From Candidatus Zixiibacteriota bacterium (GTDB lineage: Bacteria; Zixibacteria; MSB-5A5; GN15; JAAZOE01), in NCBI GenBank assembly GCA_036480375.1, contig JAZGGI010000022.1, positions 27,489 to 91,488 on the forward strand: a DNA stretch of 64,000 bases, given 5' to 3'. Numbering within the stretch: the stretch's first letter is position 1; the number at the start of each line of letters is the position of its first letter. The notes beneath the pieces are model-generated. The model was not told the origin of the DNA. It searched no databases and saw only the letters and a program-made list of their open reading frames with translations. The position numbers and the translations under genes are program-made. Positions 56,369-64,000 of the stretch are shown here, piece by piece.

Positions 56369-56488
56369 CCCTAGTAGGACCATTGCCCCTCAATGGTCCA
56401 ACAGGTTTGGTCTAGCCTACTAAATGGCCAAACCAACCCCCAGGCGGTCGCGAGCCCCCATCCCTTGCATGCGACCGCCCTTTTTTTA
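56369..56488 (+). ncRNA. Candidate structured RNA or hairpin-rich element
   Basis: Within 120 bases: TAGTAGG (56372-56378) pairs with CCTACTA (56416-56422) around a hairpin GGACCATTG-CCCCT-CAATGGTCC (56377-56399); GGTTTGG (56404-56410) can pair with CCAAACC (56428-56434); and a terminal stem GGCGGTCGC / GCGACCGCC is followed by seven T. No ORF feeds this terminator on the plus strand, so an untranslated transcript is plausible. A palindromic mobile repeat is the alternative. No strong promoter is seen; TATGAT at 56343 is a possible -10. Confidence 0.35.
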
Positions 56489-57440
56489 AATACTCTAAAG
56501 ATTCACTTTTTTTCTCAACCAGCCAAACTCCCAAAATGACCAATCCCCCTCCCAGGATATGAAAAACAGTAATCGATTCATTGAGCACAAACGGGGCTAC
56601 AGCCATAGTTGATAAAGGCTCCAAATATATATAGGCGCCTACTTTGGCGGCAGGTTTACGGCGGAGAGCTTCAGTCCAGAACCAATATGCCAAACCCAGA
56701 CAAAAGACTCCCAAAAAAATAAGAGCGATGATGATCTTCGGCGGCAGGGATATAAAAGGTTTAAAACCTGAAGTAAATAATACGTACGGAACGATTATTA
56801 CCGCGGCAATCGTCAGGACAACGTTATTTACGGCCAGAGGCGCGGCTGATGATAATTTTCTGGCCAAAACAGTGTATATCGCCCATGTAATACAGGATAA
56901 CAGTATTAACTAATCTCCATATGATTTCAGGTAATCAAGATCACTTAATTTCCCTCGCGATATAAGAAGAATAACGCCCATGGCGGCTATCGCGATTCCT
57001 CCAATTTGGAAAAAATACAATCTCTCCTTGAGAAAGATAATTGAAAAGACGGCAATAAATATGGGGATCGTGGCAATAAGCCAGGCGGTATTAGTTGCCG
57101 TAGTAGTCTTCATTCCTTCAACCTGAATCAATAAATGAGCAGCAATAATAATTCCGCAAAATAACAACAAGATCCATTTGCCTCGAACAAAACTATAAGA
57201 CAGCTTTCTATGTCTGGAAATGATATACAGAAACGGCATAGCTAATATAAAACGAGCTGAAATAATCTCAGCGGGAGTCAAATAATCAAGGCATAATTTC
57301 GTCGCGACAAACGAAATTCCCCAGAGCCAGACGGCAATTATCAATAAAACAGATATCATCTTGCTATTTGCAAAGCAAAAAAATAGGTTTCGGTAAAATC
57401 CGCAATCATTGAATAAATAAATTGACCGGGAAGTTCGCAA
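56412..57440 (-). pseudogene. EamA/DMT transporter interrupted by an in-frame amber codon
   Basis: One continuous frame of 343 codons carries a complete ten-helix EamA transporter. The first half runs from 57440 to KSYGD, then TAG (56912-56910), then the same frame continues LILLSCITWAIYTVLARK, which is ordinary EamA sequence, to the second half. No frameshift is needed; a single substitution from a Leu codon explains the stop. The last ~22 codons (KGRSHARDGG to the stop) run into the hairpin element and are not transporter-like. It is either a recent nonsense mutation, readthrough or an assembly error. The start overlaps the divergent EamA gene's upstream region. Confidence 0.8.
56443..56487 (+). 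terminator. Intrinsic terminator with long loop
   Basis: Nine-bp stem GGCGGTCGC (56443-56451) and GCGACCGCC (56471-56479), a 19-base loop, then C and TTTTTTT. It terminates plus-strand transcription toward the eamA pseudogene, with no known plus-strand gene close upstream. Confidence 0.6.
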
Positions 57441-57457
57441 GGATTATCCTTTTGAAG

Positions 57458-58348
57458 ATGACTCGTTTGATGCAATATTTAATATTGATTATCGCGGCTA
57501 TCGCGGTAAGTTGGGCCGCCATATTTATTCGCCTTGCCGACGCCGATCCAATCGCGATCGCTTTTTACAGAATGGCTTTGGCAGTTTTAATTCTGGCTCC
57601 ATTATCAGCGGTCAGCTCGTTCAGGAAGTTAACGAAACTTACGAAGAGAAATCTCCTATTACTATCAATATCGGGTCTTTTCCTCGGTATCCATTTCGCG
57701 TCGTGGATAGCCTCTTTGAAATATACTTCGATAGCCAATTCGGTCATAATAGTCAGCACTCATCCGTTTTTAATTGCCATTGCCGAAGCTATTATTTTGA
57801 AAACGAAAATTGGCCGCTGGACAATCATCGGCATGATTTTGGCCATTTCAGGAATGATTGTTATTTTCTCTTCAAGCCTGGGATTTTCAAATAGCGGAAT
57901 TTTGGGTGAGCTTCTGGCGTTTATCGGGGCGGTTTGCGCCGCCGGGTATTTGCTGACTGGTAGAATAATTCGGCAGGACATGAAAAACCGTGATTATATA
58001 TTTCTGGTTTATCTATTCGCGGCGCTAATCTTATCAATAATTGCCTTGATCACAAATACCTCATTATTTGGATTCGACGAGCAGACATGGTTGTTCTTTG
58101 TATTGTTGGCTCTTATTCCACAAGTTATCGGGCATTCGCTATACAATTTTCTATTAAAACATATGAAAGCCCACCTGGTTGGACTGGCAATTCTCGGCGA
58201 ACCTATTGGAGCTTCATTCCTTGCCATTCTCATTTTCTCTGAATTCCCGCCAACCGAAACATACATTGGAGGCGGATTAATCCTGGCTGGTATCGCTCTG
58301 GCGTTGATTCGAATGAAAAGTGATGATAAGTCTGTTGAAACCGCTTGA
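57458..58348 (+). CDS. EamA-family (DMT) transporter
   Basis: 296 residues from the ATG at 57458 (MTRLMQYLIL; an ATG four codons later is also possible). Ten predicted membrane helices in two EamA repeats, with SWAAIFIRLADADPIAIAFYR at the start and the conserved GEPIGASFLAILIFSE near the end. Exporter or importer of small metabolites; substrate unknown. Divergently arranged with the amber-interrupted EamA gene. Confidence 0.88.
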   Translation: MTRLMQYLILIIAAIAVSWAAIFIRLADADPIAIAFYRMALAVLILAPLSAVSSFRKLTKLTKRNLLLLSISGLFLGIHFASWIASLKYTSIANSVIIVSTHPFLIAIAEAIILKTKIGRWTIIGMILAISGMIVIFSSSLGFSNSGILGELLAFIGAVCAAGYLLTGRIIRQDMKNRDYIFLVYLFAALILSIIALITNTSLFGFDEQTWLFFVLLALIPQVIGHSLYNFLLKHMKAHLVGLAILGEPIGASFLAILIFSEFPPTETYIGGGLILAGIALALIRMKSDDKSVETA

Positions 58349-58396
58349 TTTTTCCGATGTTTTGCATAGATTATATCGCTTGTATGATAAAAATAT

Positions 58397-58469
58397 GGGG
58401 CAGTAGCTCAGTTGGGAGAGCGGTACGTTCGCAACGTACAGGTCGTCGGTTCGATCCCGGTCTGCTCCA
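58397..58469 (+). tRNA. tRNA-Ala (anticodon CGC)
   Basis: 73 bases. Acceptor GGGGCAG / CTGCTCC contains the G3-U70 wobble pair that specifies alanine. D arm GCTCAGTTGGGAGAGC, anticodon loop TTCGCAA (CGC, codon GCG), T arm TCGGTTCGATCCCGG, A73. The CCA end is not encoded here (ATTTTTT follows), unlike the tRNA-Ser in this window. Confidence 0.96.
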
Positions 58470-58603
58470 TTTTTTATTTGGGGTTAATTGAGCGGTAAAT
58501 TCTGTCGCAGTTTTCGCCCGCTTCAATTATCCGGTTAAATGATTGGCGCAAAATATTTTTTACCGGAAGGATGCGTCCCACGTAAAAATATGTGAAAGCC
58601 ATG

Positions 58604-58739
58604 ATTGATTCCGGCCAGTCTTGTTTGGGTCCTGTACAACGAACCAGTACCGAACCCCGTCAGGATCGGAAGGTAGCAGCGGCAGGTATGACGTTTGTGT
58701 GATACAGTCACGCCTGAATAACGGCTGGCCGTAATCAAT
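58604..58739 (+). ncRNA. ffs: Signal recognition particle RNA (4.5S-like)
   Basis: The conserved SRP domain IV hairpin is present: CAGGATCGGAAGGTAGCAGC with its GGAA tetraloop and asymmetric internal loop. The closing stems can be traced outward to ATTGATTCCGGCCAG (58604-58618) pairing with CTGGCCGTAATCAAT (58725-58739), giving about 136 bases. It binds Ffh for co-translational membrane targeting. It lies directly before dnaX, a common neighbour. Exact ends are approximate. Confidence 0.92.
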
Positions 58740-58776
58740 TAAAAAAAGATTGGCAATCCGTGATTCGGATAAAATA

Positions 58777-60480
58777 ATGTCTTATCAGGTATTAGCGTTA
58801 AAATACAGGCCTCTCGTTTTTGAGGATCTTATCGCACAGGAGCACGTCACCAAAACTCTGACGCGAGCGGTCGAAACCGGGCGAATCGCCAACGGTTATC
58901 TACTTACCGGACCTCGCGGAACGGGCAAGACGACCACCGCCCGCATTCTCGCCAAAGCGCTAAACTGCGTCGAAGGTCCCACCCCCACACCATGCAATAA
59001 ATGTTCGATCTGCAAAGAAATTACTTCCGGCTCGTCTCTCGATGTTCTGGAAATCGACGCCGCTTCCAATACTGGCGTCGATGACATCAGGACTCTCAGA
59101 GAAAATATCAGGTATCTGCCGACGTCCGGCAAAAAAAGAGTTTTTATTATCGATGAAGTTCATCGCCTGTCCGGCTCAGCCTTTGACGCGCTATTGAAAA
59201 CCCTGGAAGAACCTCCGGAGCATGCCGTTTTTATATTCGCCACCACCGAACCGCACAAAGTGCCTCCGACAATTCTCTCTCGAACACAGCGTTATGATTT
59301 CCATCGGGTCAGCGCGACCGATTTGTCAGCCCATCTGGAAAAATTGGCAAAACTGGAAAAAGTCGATATTGAAAAAGAAGCGGTATTTTTAATCGCTCGC
59401 AAAGGCGAAGGATCGGTTCGGGATGCTATCTCGCTTTTGGATCAAATGATCGCTCTTTCCGAAGACAAGATAACCGCCGCCGAAACTGCCCGTACCCTCG
59501 GTATTGTTGATCGTCAGCTTTTTGTCAAATTACTCGATATTATCGCGGCTGGTAAAACCGATCCGATTTTTGATCTGGTTCAGAAATTGTTTGCTTCAGG
59601 GGCCAGCATAAAAGAATTTGTCAACGATTTTATAAATTACTTAAGAAATCTGCTCGTACAGAAATCATCTTCGGAACCGGACAAATTCCTCGATATCTCC
59701 GCTGCCGAAAAAGAGGCCCTGATTAAGCAAACCGCTTATTTCACCGAGGCTGACATTTTGAGGATGATCCAAATTCTATCGGAATTAAACTCAGAGCTAA
59801 AACGCGGATATGATGAAAGAATCTTTTTGGAAATTTGTCTCGTCCGTCTGACCCGTATGGAATCGAGTATCTCGTTGCAGGAAGTAATCGAACGCTTGAA
59901 TCGCCTGGCCGGTTCCGGAATACAATCAGATAGTCCCGGAGAAACTAATCTATTTGGAAATTCGGTTTCTCCTCCCGTGCCCCCTCAGCCGGCAACCAAA
60001 TCTCAAAAAAAAACTGAATTAAGCTCTGACAATAATATTCGGGATCCTCAAGATTTCATCGAAGACGGCAAGCCGCTTAATCTTCCTCGAGTTCAAATGA
60101 GTTGGAATCGTTTCCTTGAGGAGTTGAAAAATCGTAAACAGATGCTGGCTTCCTTATTGGCAATGGGACATCTGCATAACGTAAAAGACAATGAAATTAC
60201 TATCGGTTTCGCTCCCAGTTATGGCCCCAATAAGCAAGTCATCGAAAAGCCTGAGTCGATAAGCATAGTCGAAGAAACGCTTCGCGATTTCTATAAAATC
60301 GCGGTGCGAATCAAATTTGTAATTGACTCCACGATTAAAACACCGGTTCATACTAAACAGGAGCCGGAGAACCTGACAATAAACGCCGAAGATTTATTCG
60401 CCAAAGACCCGGATTTGAAAAAAATGGTTGAGCGGATTGATGGTGAAATAGTCGGCCGACGAAAAATTGAAGGTTCTTAA
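58777..60480 (+). CDS. dnaX: DNA polymerase III subunits gamma and tau (DnaX)
   Basis: 567 residues from the ATG at 58777 (MSYQVLALKYRP), the family's normal start; the longer frame opens with TTG. Walker A GPRGTGKTTTA, zinc-binding Cys cluster (CNKCSICKEI), Walker B IIDEVHRLS, and sensor text SRTQRYDF. A C-terminal tau-like region follows. It is the clamp-loader ATPase. No obvious frameshift slippery site that would yield a short gamma form was noticed. Confidence 0.95.
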   Translation: MSYQVLALKYRPLVFEDLIAQEHVTKTLTRAVETGRIANGYLLTGPRGTGKTTTARILAKALNCVEGPTPTPCNKCSICKEITSGSSLDVLEIDAASNTGVDDIRTLRENIRYLPTSGKKRVFIIDEVHRLSGSAFDALLKTLEEPPEHAVFIFATTEPHKVPPTILSRTQRYDFHRVSATDLSAHLEKLAKLEKVDIEKEAVFLIARKGEGSVRDAISLLDQMIALSEDKITAAETARTLGIVDRQLFVKLLDIIAAGKTDPIFDLVQKLFASGASIKEFVNDFINYLRNLLVQKSSSEPDKFLDISAAEKEALIKQTAYFTEADILRMIQILSELNSELKRGYDERIFLEICLVRLTRMESSISLQEVIERLNRLAGSGIQSDSPGETNLFGNSVSPPVPPQPATKSQKKTELSSDNNIRDPQDFIEDGKPLNLPRVQMSWNRFLEELKNRKQMLASLLAMGHLHNVKDNEITIGFAPSYGPNKQVIEKPESISIVEETLRDFYKIAVRIKFVIDSTIKTPVHTKQEPENLTINAEDLFAKDPDLKKMVERIDGEIVGRRKIEGS

Positions 60481-60502
60481 TTTAACATTTTAGGAGGAAT
60501 AA

Positions 60503-60826
60503 ATGGCCAAAGGTATGGGCGACATGATGAAGCAGGTCGCGAAGATGCAGCGCAAAATGGAAGAAATGCAAAAGGAACTGGCCGATAAAACAGTCGAAGG
60601 TTCAGCCGGTGGCGGCATGGTCAAAGTTGTCGCGACCGGGGCCCAGGATATTGTTTCCATCAAAATCGATAAAGAAGTAGTAAATCCCGAAGATGTTGAG
60701 ATGCTTGAAGACCTCATCTTAAGCGCCGTCAATCAGGCTCGCGAAAAAGCCGCCGAACTGCAGGCGGAAACGATGGGCTCTTTAACCGGCGGATTGAATA
60801 TTCCGGGATTAAACCTCCCGTTCTGA
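60503..60826 (+). CDS. YbaB/EbfC nucleoid-associated protein
   Basis: 107 residues, family-typical: [49 protein letters not shown]. Binds DNA as a dimer. AGGAGGAATAA precedes the ATG. It sits between dnaX and recR, the classic arrangement, one base from the recR start. Confidence 0.95.
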   Translation: MAKGMGDMMKQVAKMQRKMEEMQKELADKTVEGSAGGGMVKVVATGAQDIVSIKIDKEVVNPEDVEMLEDLILSAVNQAREKAAELQAETMGSLTGGLNIPGLNLPF

Positions 60827-60827
60827 T

Positions 60828-61424
60828 ATGTATAAATCAGCCGAATCAGTAGGACGACTGGTATCTCTTTTATCCCGGCTCCCCGGAGTCGGACGAAAAA
60901 CAGCCGGCCGATTGGCTTTCCATATTCTCAAAATGAATATAGAGGAAGCTCGCGACCTGGCTGAAGCCATCGTGACGGTCAAAGAAAAAGTCGGAACCTG
61001 CGGCGTCTGTTTCAATATTTCCGAATACGACCCCTGCGCTATCTGCACCGATGAAAAACGCGACCGCGCGATAATATGCGTCGTAGAAGAAGCCAGCGAT
61101 ATAATCGCTCTCGAAAAAGCCGAAGAGTTTACTCCGTTATACCATGTCCTGGGCGGGTGCCTCTCCCCCCTCGATGGAATCGGGCCGGATGACCTGTATT
61201 TAAAAGGACTTTTGGCGCGGCTTGATGATACTGTTTCCGAGATCATCGTCGCCACTAATCCGGATGTCGAAGGCGAAGCAACAGCAATGTATATTAATAA
61301 ACTGATCAAACCATTCGGTGTCAAAGTAACCCGCATCGCCCGCGGACTGCCGGTCGGAGGAGATTTGGAATATGCCGACGGCGTCACTATAACGCGCGCG
61401 CTGCAGGGCCGCCAGGAAATTTAA
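60828..61424 (+). CDS. recR: Recombination protein RecR
   Basis: 198 residues, full length. Helix-hairpin-helix (LPGVGRKTAGRLAFHIL), four-Cys zinc motif (CGVCFNISEYDPCAIC), TOPRIM (IICVVEEASDIIALEK) and the Walker-like C-terminus (EGEATAMYI). Works with RecO and RecF in gap repair. The dnaX-ybaB-recR order is standard. Confidence 0.96.
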   Translation: MYKSAESVGRLVSLLSRLPGVGRKTAGRLAFHILKMNIEEARDLAEAIVTVKEKVGTCGVCFNISEYDPCAICTDEKRDRAIICVVEEASDIIALEKAEEFTPLYHVLGGCLSPLDGIGPDDLYLKGLLARLDDTVSEIIVATNPDVEGEATAMYINKLIKPFGVKVTRIARGLPVGGDLEYADGVTITRALQGRQEI

Positions 61425-61527
61425 ATTCATTTAAAACAAATTTCGCTTGTTGCGGCGGGTCTTGATTTTGTGAAAACAAAATTGTGCCCTGCCGCATAGT
61501 GTTCAGCAATTCGGGAATCCGGAAAAG

Positions 61528-61536
61528 TTATCCACA
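61528..61536 (+). promoter_or_regulatory. DnaA-box-like 9-mer
   Basis: Exact TTATCCACA at the start of repeat copy B, matching the position of the 9-mer at 3083 in copy A. Here the enclosing 10-bp inverted repeat of copy A is not preserved. Confidence 0.4.
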
Positions 61537-61655
61537 ATTTATTTTCTGAAAATTCCTTGTATATCCTAATCCCTATTTAAGTTACAACGAATTGGGTTCG
61601 TTTTGTCCTTTTTCGTAGGCAAAGGCCTGTTTTTGGCTGTCGCGTAGTTGATCTG

Positions 61656-61689
61656 CCGTCGGTTCACCGCTTCGCTAAGGAACCGACGG
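61656..61689. repeat. Hairpin inside repeat copy B
   Basis: Perfect 10-bp inverted repeat CCGTCGGTTC (61656-61665) and GAACCGACGG (61680-61689) with a 14-base loop. It replaces the stretch found between the two shared blocks in copy A, so it looks like an insertion or substitution within the element. Confidence 0.6.
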
Positions 61690-62018
61690 AACAGTGAGCA
61701 ACTTCTAAAATGGGTTTGTTTCCTCAGATTAACGTTTTTGGTCATATCAAATCGGTGGTGATTACTAAAGCATTCATATTTTTCCTGTAGGGATCACTCG
61801 CGAGCGACCCTGAAAACAGGCGTCGCCTGATCCCCTACCAGGCTTTTGCCAGTCTTGAGAGTGGTGTCCCGCAAAGCAGGATGGGGTGTGTTCCCTTTCT
61901 TCATACAAAATGGGAGATGTTAGTAATTAATGGCAAATTGGGTGTAAATTGAGATAATCTATGCAATTCAAAATAAATTAAGTGTAGTGCAAAATGAAAT
62001 AGGGTATTATCTTTTACC

Positions 62019-62654
62019 ATGACAACAGATAAAACATTAATCTGCAGGATAACCCATTACAAGAATCTAGAAGGGATTCTAAAACGTGGGGGTATATATG
62101 CTTCTAATTTTCAACCAAACGACGGCATTAAATTCTATCCAATACATCATGTTGATATACAAAACCAACGTTCAGTTATTAATGTACCATGTGGACCGGG
62201 CGGGAGTATTCACGACTATGTTCCATATTATTTTGGTCCACGATCACCGATGTTATTTGCGATAAGCAAGAATAAAGTTGAAGAGTATAATGAGGGGCAA
62301 CAGCCGGTTATCTACATTTGTGCCTACGCAGAAGATATTAAAGATAAAGGTCTTGATTTCGTATTTACTGATGGCCACGCCATTATGGCAATAACTCGTT
62401 TTTTTGATGATTTAAAGGACTTAGATAAATTATACTGGGATATAATCGAAGGAAAATATTGGTTTGATAGTGAACAATACCCTGACAGATGTCGACGCAG
62501 GCAGGCGGAATTTCTAGTTCACAAGTTTTTCCCGCTTGATTGTGTTTTTGAAATAGTAGTGATTGACAAGCACATACAAAAAAAAGTAAATTCAGTATTA
62601 GCGAAACATGACATAGATATACCAGTTGTAGTAAAAAAAAATTGGTATTACTGA
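62019..62654 (+). CDS. darT: DarT, DNA ADP-ribosyltransferase toxin
   Basis: 211 residues. Family pattern TLICRITHYKNLEGILKRGG with His13 at the NAD site, and the catalytic Glu164 in CRRRQAEFLVHKFF. DarT transfers ADP-ribose from NAD+ onto thymidine (or guanosine) in single-stranded DNA, blocking replication; it also acts in phage defence. AT-rich compared with dnaX-recR, suggesting horizontal acquisition. No strong ribosome site, which may keep toxin levels low. The antitoxin gene follows by 7 bases. Confidence 0.9.
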   Translation: MTTDKTLICRITHYKNLEGILKRGGIYASNFQPNDGIKFYPIHHVDIQNQRSVINVPCGPGGSIHDYVPYYFGPRSPMLFAISKNKVEEYNEGQQPVIYICAYAEDIKDKGLDFVFTDGHAIMAITRFFDDLKDLDKLYWDIIEGKYWFDSEQYPDRCRRRQAEFLVHKFFPLDCVFEIVVIDKHIQKKVNSVLAKHDIDIPVVVKKNWYY

Positions 62655-62661
62655 GGATTCT

Positions 62662-63693
62662 ATGATAAAAATAAAAAAAGGAAATTTGCTAAAGGCGGAG
62701 ACTGAGGCATTAGTCAATACCGTTAATTGCGTGGGCGTAATGGGTAAGGGTATTGCTCTACAATTTAAAATGGCATTTCCTGAAAACTTCAAAACGTACA
62801 AAAAAGCATGCGATGCAGGTGAATTGCTGCCCGGCAAATTGCATATTTACGAGACGGCGAGTTTTATAAATCCAAAATACATTATTAACTTCCCAACCAA
62901 AAGACATTGGAAAGGCAAATCCGATATAAACACGATAGTGTTGGGTCTAAAAAATTTAAGAGAAGATATATTACGTCTAAAAATAAAATCAATAGCCATA
63001 CCACCTTTGGGGTGTGGAAACGGCGGTCTAAACTGGAATGAAATTCAACCACTGATCAAGAGTTTTTTAGGTGATTTAGAAAATATTTCTATAATGCTGT
63101 TTGCTCCATTGGGAGCACCAGAAGCTTCGACTATGCCGGTAGGCTCTAAACGGCCGAAAATGACGTTAGGACGAGCCTTAATAATAAAGTTAATGGAAAA
63201 GTATGCAATTCCCGGTTATAAATTGACATTGTTGGAAATTCAAAAGCTCGCTTATTTTCTTCAAGATTCAGGTGAAAATTTAAGGCTGGGTTACTCTAAG
63301 TCTAGCTTTGGACCATACGCTTCAAATTTGAACCATGTTTTACAGCGTATTAATGGTCATTATATTAATGGATATGGTGATAGAAGCAGAAGCACCAAAA
63401 TATATTTGTTGTCTGGCGCAAGCGAATTGGCTACAAAAACCCTGAGTGATATGACTGATTCTTTAGAAAGACTAGAAAAAGTCCATAATTTGATTGAAGG
63501 ATTTGAAAATCCCTATGGAATGGAATTATTGGCCACAGTGCATTGGGTGTTAAAAGATAATACAGATGGAATACTATCTAATGCTGAAACAGTTGAGAAA
63601 GTTTTTGCATGGAATGATCGAAAGAAGAAAATCTTCAATTCAGAACATATTGCAATTGCAAGGAAAAGACTGATTGACGAAAAATGGGTTTAG
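62662..63693 (+). CDS. darG: DarG, macrodomain antitoxin
   Basis: 343 residues. The N-terminal macro domain (about 1-150: LVNTVNCVGVMGKGIALQFK, PPLGCGNGGLNW) removes ADP-ribose from DNA. The C-terminal domain (about 165-343) is helical and matches the DarG region that binds and neutralises DarT (LEIQKLAYFLQDSG, KSSFGPYASNLNHVL). AGGATTCT precedes the ATG. Immediately downstream of darT, forming a complete toxin-antitoxin pair. Confidence 0.92.
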   Translation: MIKIKKGNLLKAETEALVNTVNCVGVMGKGIALQFKMAFPENFKTYKKACDAGELLPGKLHIYETASFINPKYIINFPTKRHWKGKSDINTIVLGLKNLREDILRLKIKSIAIPPLGCGNGGLNWNEIQPLIKSFLGDLENISIMLFAPLGAPEASTMPVGSKRPKMTLGRALIIKLMEKYAIPGYKLTLLEIQKLAYFLQDSGENLRLGYSKSSFGPYASNLNHVLQRINGHYINGYGDRSRSTKIYLLSGASELATKTLSDMTDSLERLEKVHNLIEGFENPYGMELLATVHWVLKDNTDGILSNAETVEKVFAWNDRKKKIFNSEHIAIARKRLIDEKWV

Positions 63694-63820
63694 TAACTCA
63701 ATGTTCTCCACCACTTGGCCGTGGGTTAAAAAGCATTCACCCCAAATTCATGCCCGGCATTCGCACATAGCAATTTAAAACAGTTTTTTTTAATGATTTT
63801 ATACTGGTATAGCCCACAGA

Positions 63821-64000
63821 TTGGCCCTGTCAGGAATTTTGTGTAAACAGTTAAATTGTTTTTTCATATCTTGGGTACTCTTTGGCCGAATCGTATCGCA
63901 AATTGATGGACTGCCAGCGACCAGTTCCTAATCGGCATGGTCCACTTTTTCATAATATTCTCAAGAGCCATATACAGCAATTTAATGGTTGACTCATCGT
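63821..64000 (-). mobile_element. IS256-family insertion sequence, 3' end only
   Basis: The transposase C-terminus is followed by a terminal-inverted-repeat-like end, CCTGTCAGGAATTTTGTGTA (63824-63843), resembling IS256-family ends with their GTGTAA core. The rest of the element lies beyond the right edge. The bases between the darG stop and the element (63694-63820) show no gene. Confidence 0.7.
63864..64000 (-). CDS. IS256-family transposase, C-terminal fragment
   Basis: The last 44 residues of a transposase cut by the window edge: LLYMALENIMKKWTMPIRNW and HQFAIRFGQRVP match the family's conserved C-terminal region ((K/R)KWTMPIRNW). Stop at 63866-63864 on the minus strand. The catalytic DDE core would lie outside the window. 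Confidence 0.9.
   Translation of the reverse strand, partial: DESTIKLLYMALENIMKKWTMPIRNWSLAVHQFAIRFGQRVPKI

Larger units (their letters stand above)
61528..61905. repeat. Composite intergenic repeat element, copy B
   Basis: Shares with copy A (3083-3595), in the same order: TTATCCACA, CGAATTGGGTTCGTTTTGTC, GGCCTGTTTTTGGCTGTCGC, ATGGGTTTGTTTCCTCAGAT with a following TCATATCAA segment, and a distal GTCTTGAGAG..GTGTCCCGC block. The central part differs and contains a 10-bp hairpin (CCGTCGGTTC / GAACCGACGG) plus GTAGGGATCA...TGATCCCCTAC (61787-61838). It lies between recR and the DarTG pair. The gap 61425-62018 holds nothing else I recognise. Confidence 0.75.

Overview
The window looks like chromosomal DNA from a motile, didermal bacterium of the FCB (Fibrobacterota-Chlorobiota-Bacteroidota) side of the tree. 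Candidate phylum Zixibacteria or a close relative is my best guess. That guess rests on secreted proteins ending in paired type I dockerin-like repeats (GDANCD..VNVGDAVYLIN), one FlgD-like C-terminal sorting domain of the type IX secretion kind, TSP3-type calcium repeats and LptF/LptG. I inferred it from protein style, not from a marker-gene search.

Layout. 165-3034 is xerC-hslV-hslU. 3035-3845 is a gene-free repeat region with a 150-bp tandem unit, and a related element lies at 61528-61905. Each copy starts at a perfect DnaA-box-like 9-mer and is followed by accessory DNA: a truncated restriction-modification gene at 3846-4793, and an intact DarT-DarG DNA ADP-ribosylation toxin-antitoxin pair at 62019-63693. 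4886-7507 is a large secreted subtilase. tRNA-Ser(GCU) sits at 7743-7832.

7914-35795, all on the minus strand, is one long flagellar and signalling block. Transcription runs from a motE-like gene through fliK, flgD, flgE, flbD, fliL, fliM, fliN, fliO, fliP, fliQ, fliR, flhB, flhA, flhF, flhG and fliA. It then continues into small flagellar-locus proteins, a DUF2225 protein, three PilZ proteins, a secreted unknown, two sensor-kinase-like proteins with missing or eroded ATPase domains, three stand-alone receiver proteins, a CheW protein, an MCP-hairpin-like small protein and a FapA protein. Two near-consensus sigma-54 promoters (35837-35852 and 25973-25989) and an intrinsic terminator between fliQ and fliR divide it into at least two transcription units.

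36067-36724 is a RAYT transposase gene flanked by an inverted pair of REP-like palindromes. 36860-43628 holds an unknown membrane protein, a YhaM-like HD nuclease, lptF-lptG, a methyltransferase and a secreted C69 dipeptidase. 43704-47185 is a nucleotidyltransferase-metK-ahcY operon (SAM synthesis and SAH recycling). 47279-50458 is a tightly packed four-gene operon of membrane proteins of unknown function, the best candidate here for an undescribed system. 50709-55884 encodes two more secreted dockerin proteins, one a lysyl-endopeptidase-like protease.

56369-56488 is a hairpin-rich element ending in an intrinsic terminator. It overlaps the 3' end of an EamA transporter gene that is interrupted by one in-frame amber codon. 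57458-61424 has an intact EamA transporter, tRNA-Ala(CGC), the SRP RNA, dnaX, ybaB and recR. The right edge cuts an IS256-family insertion sequence.
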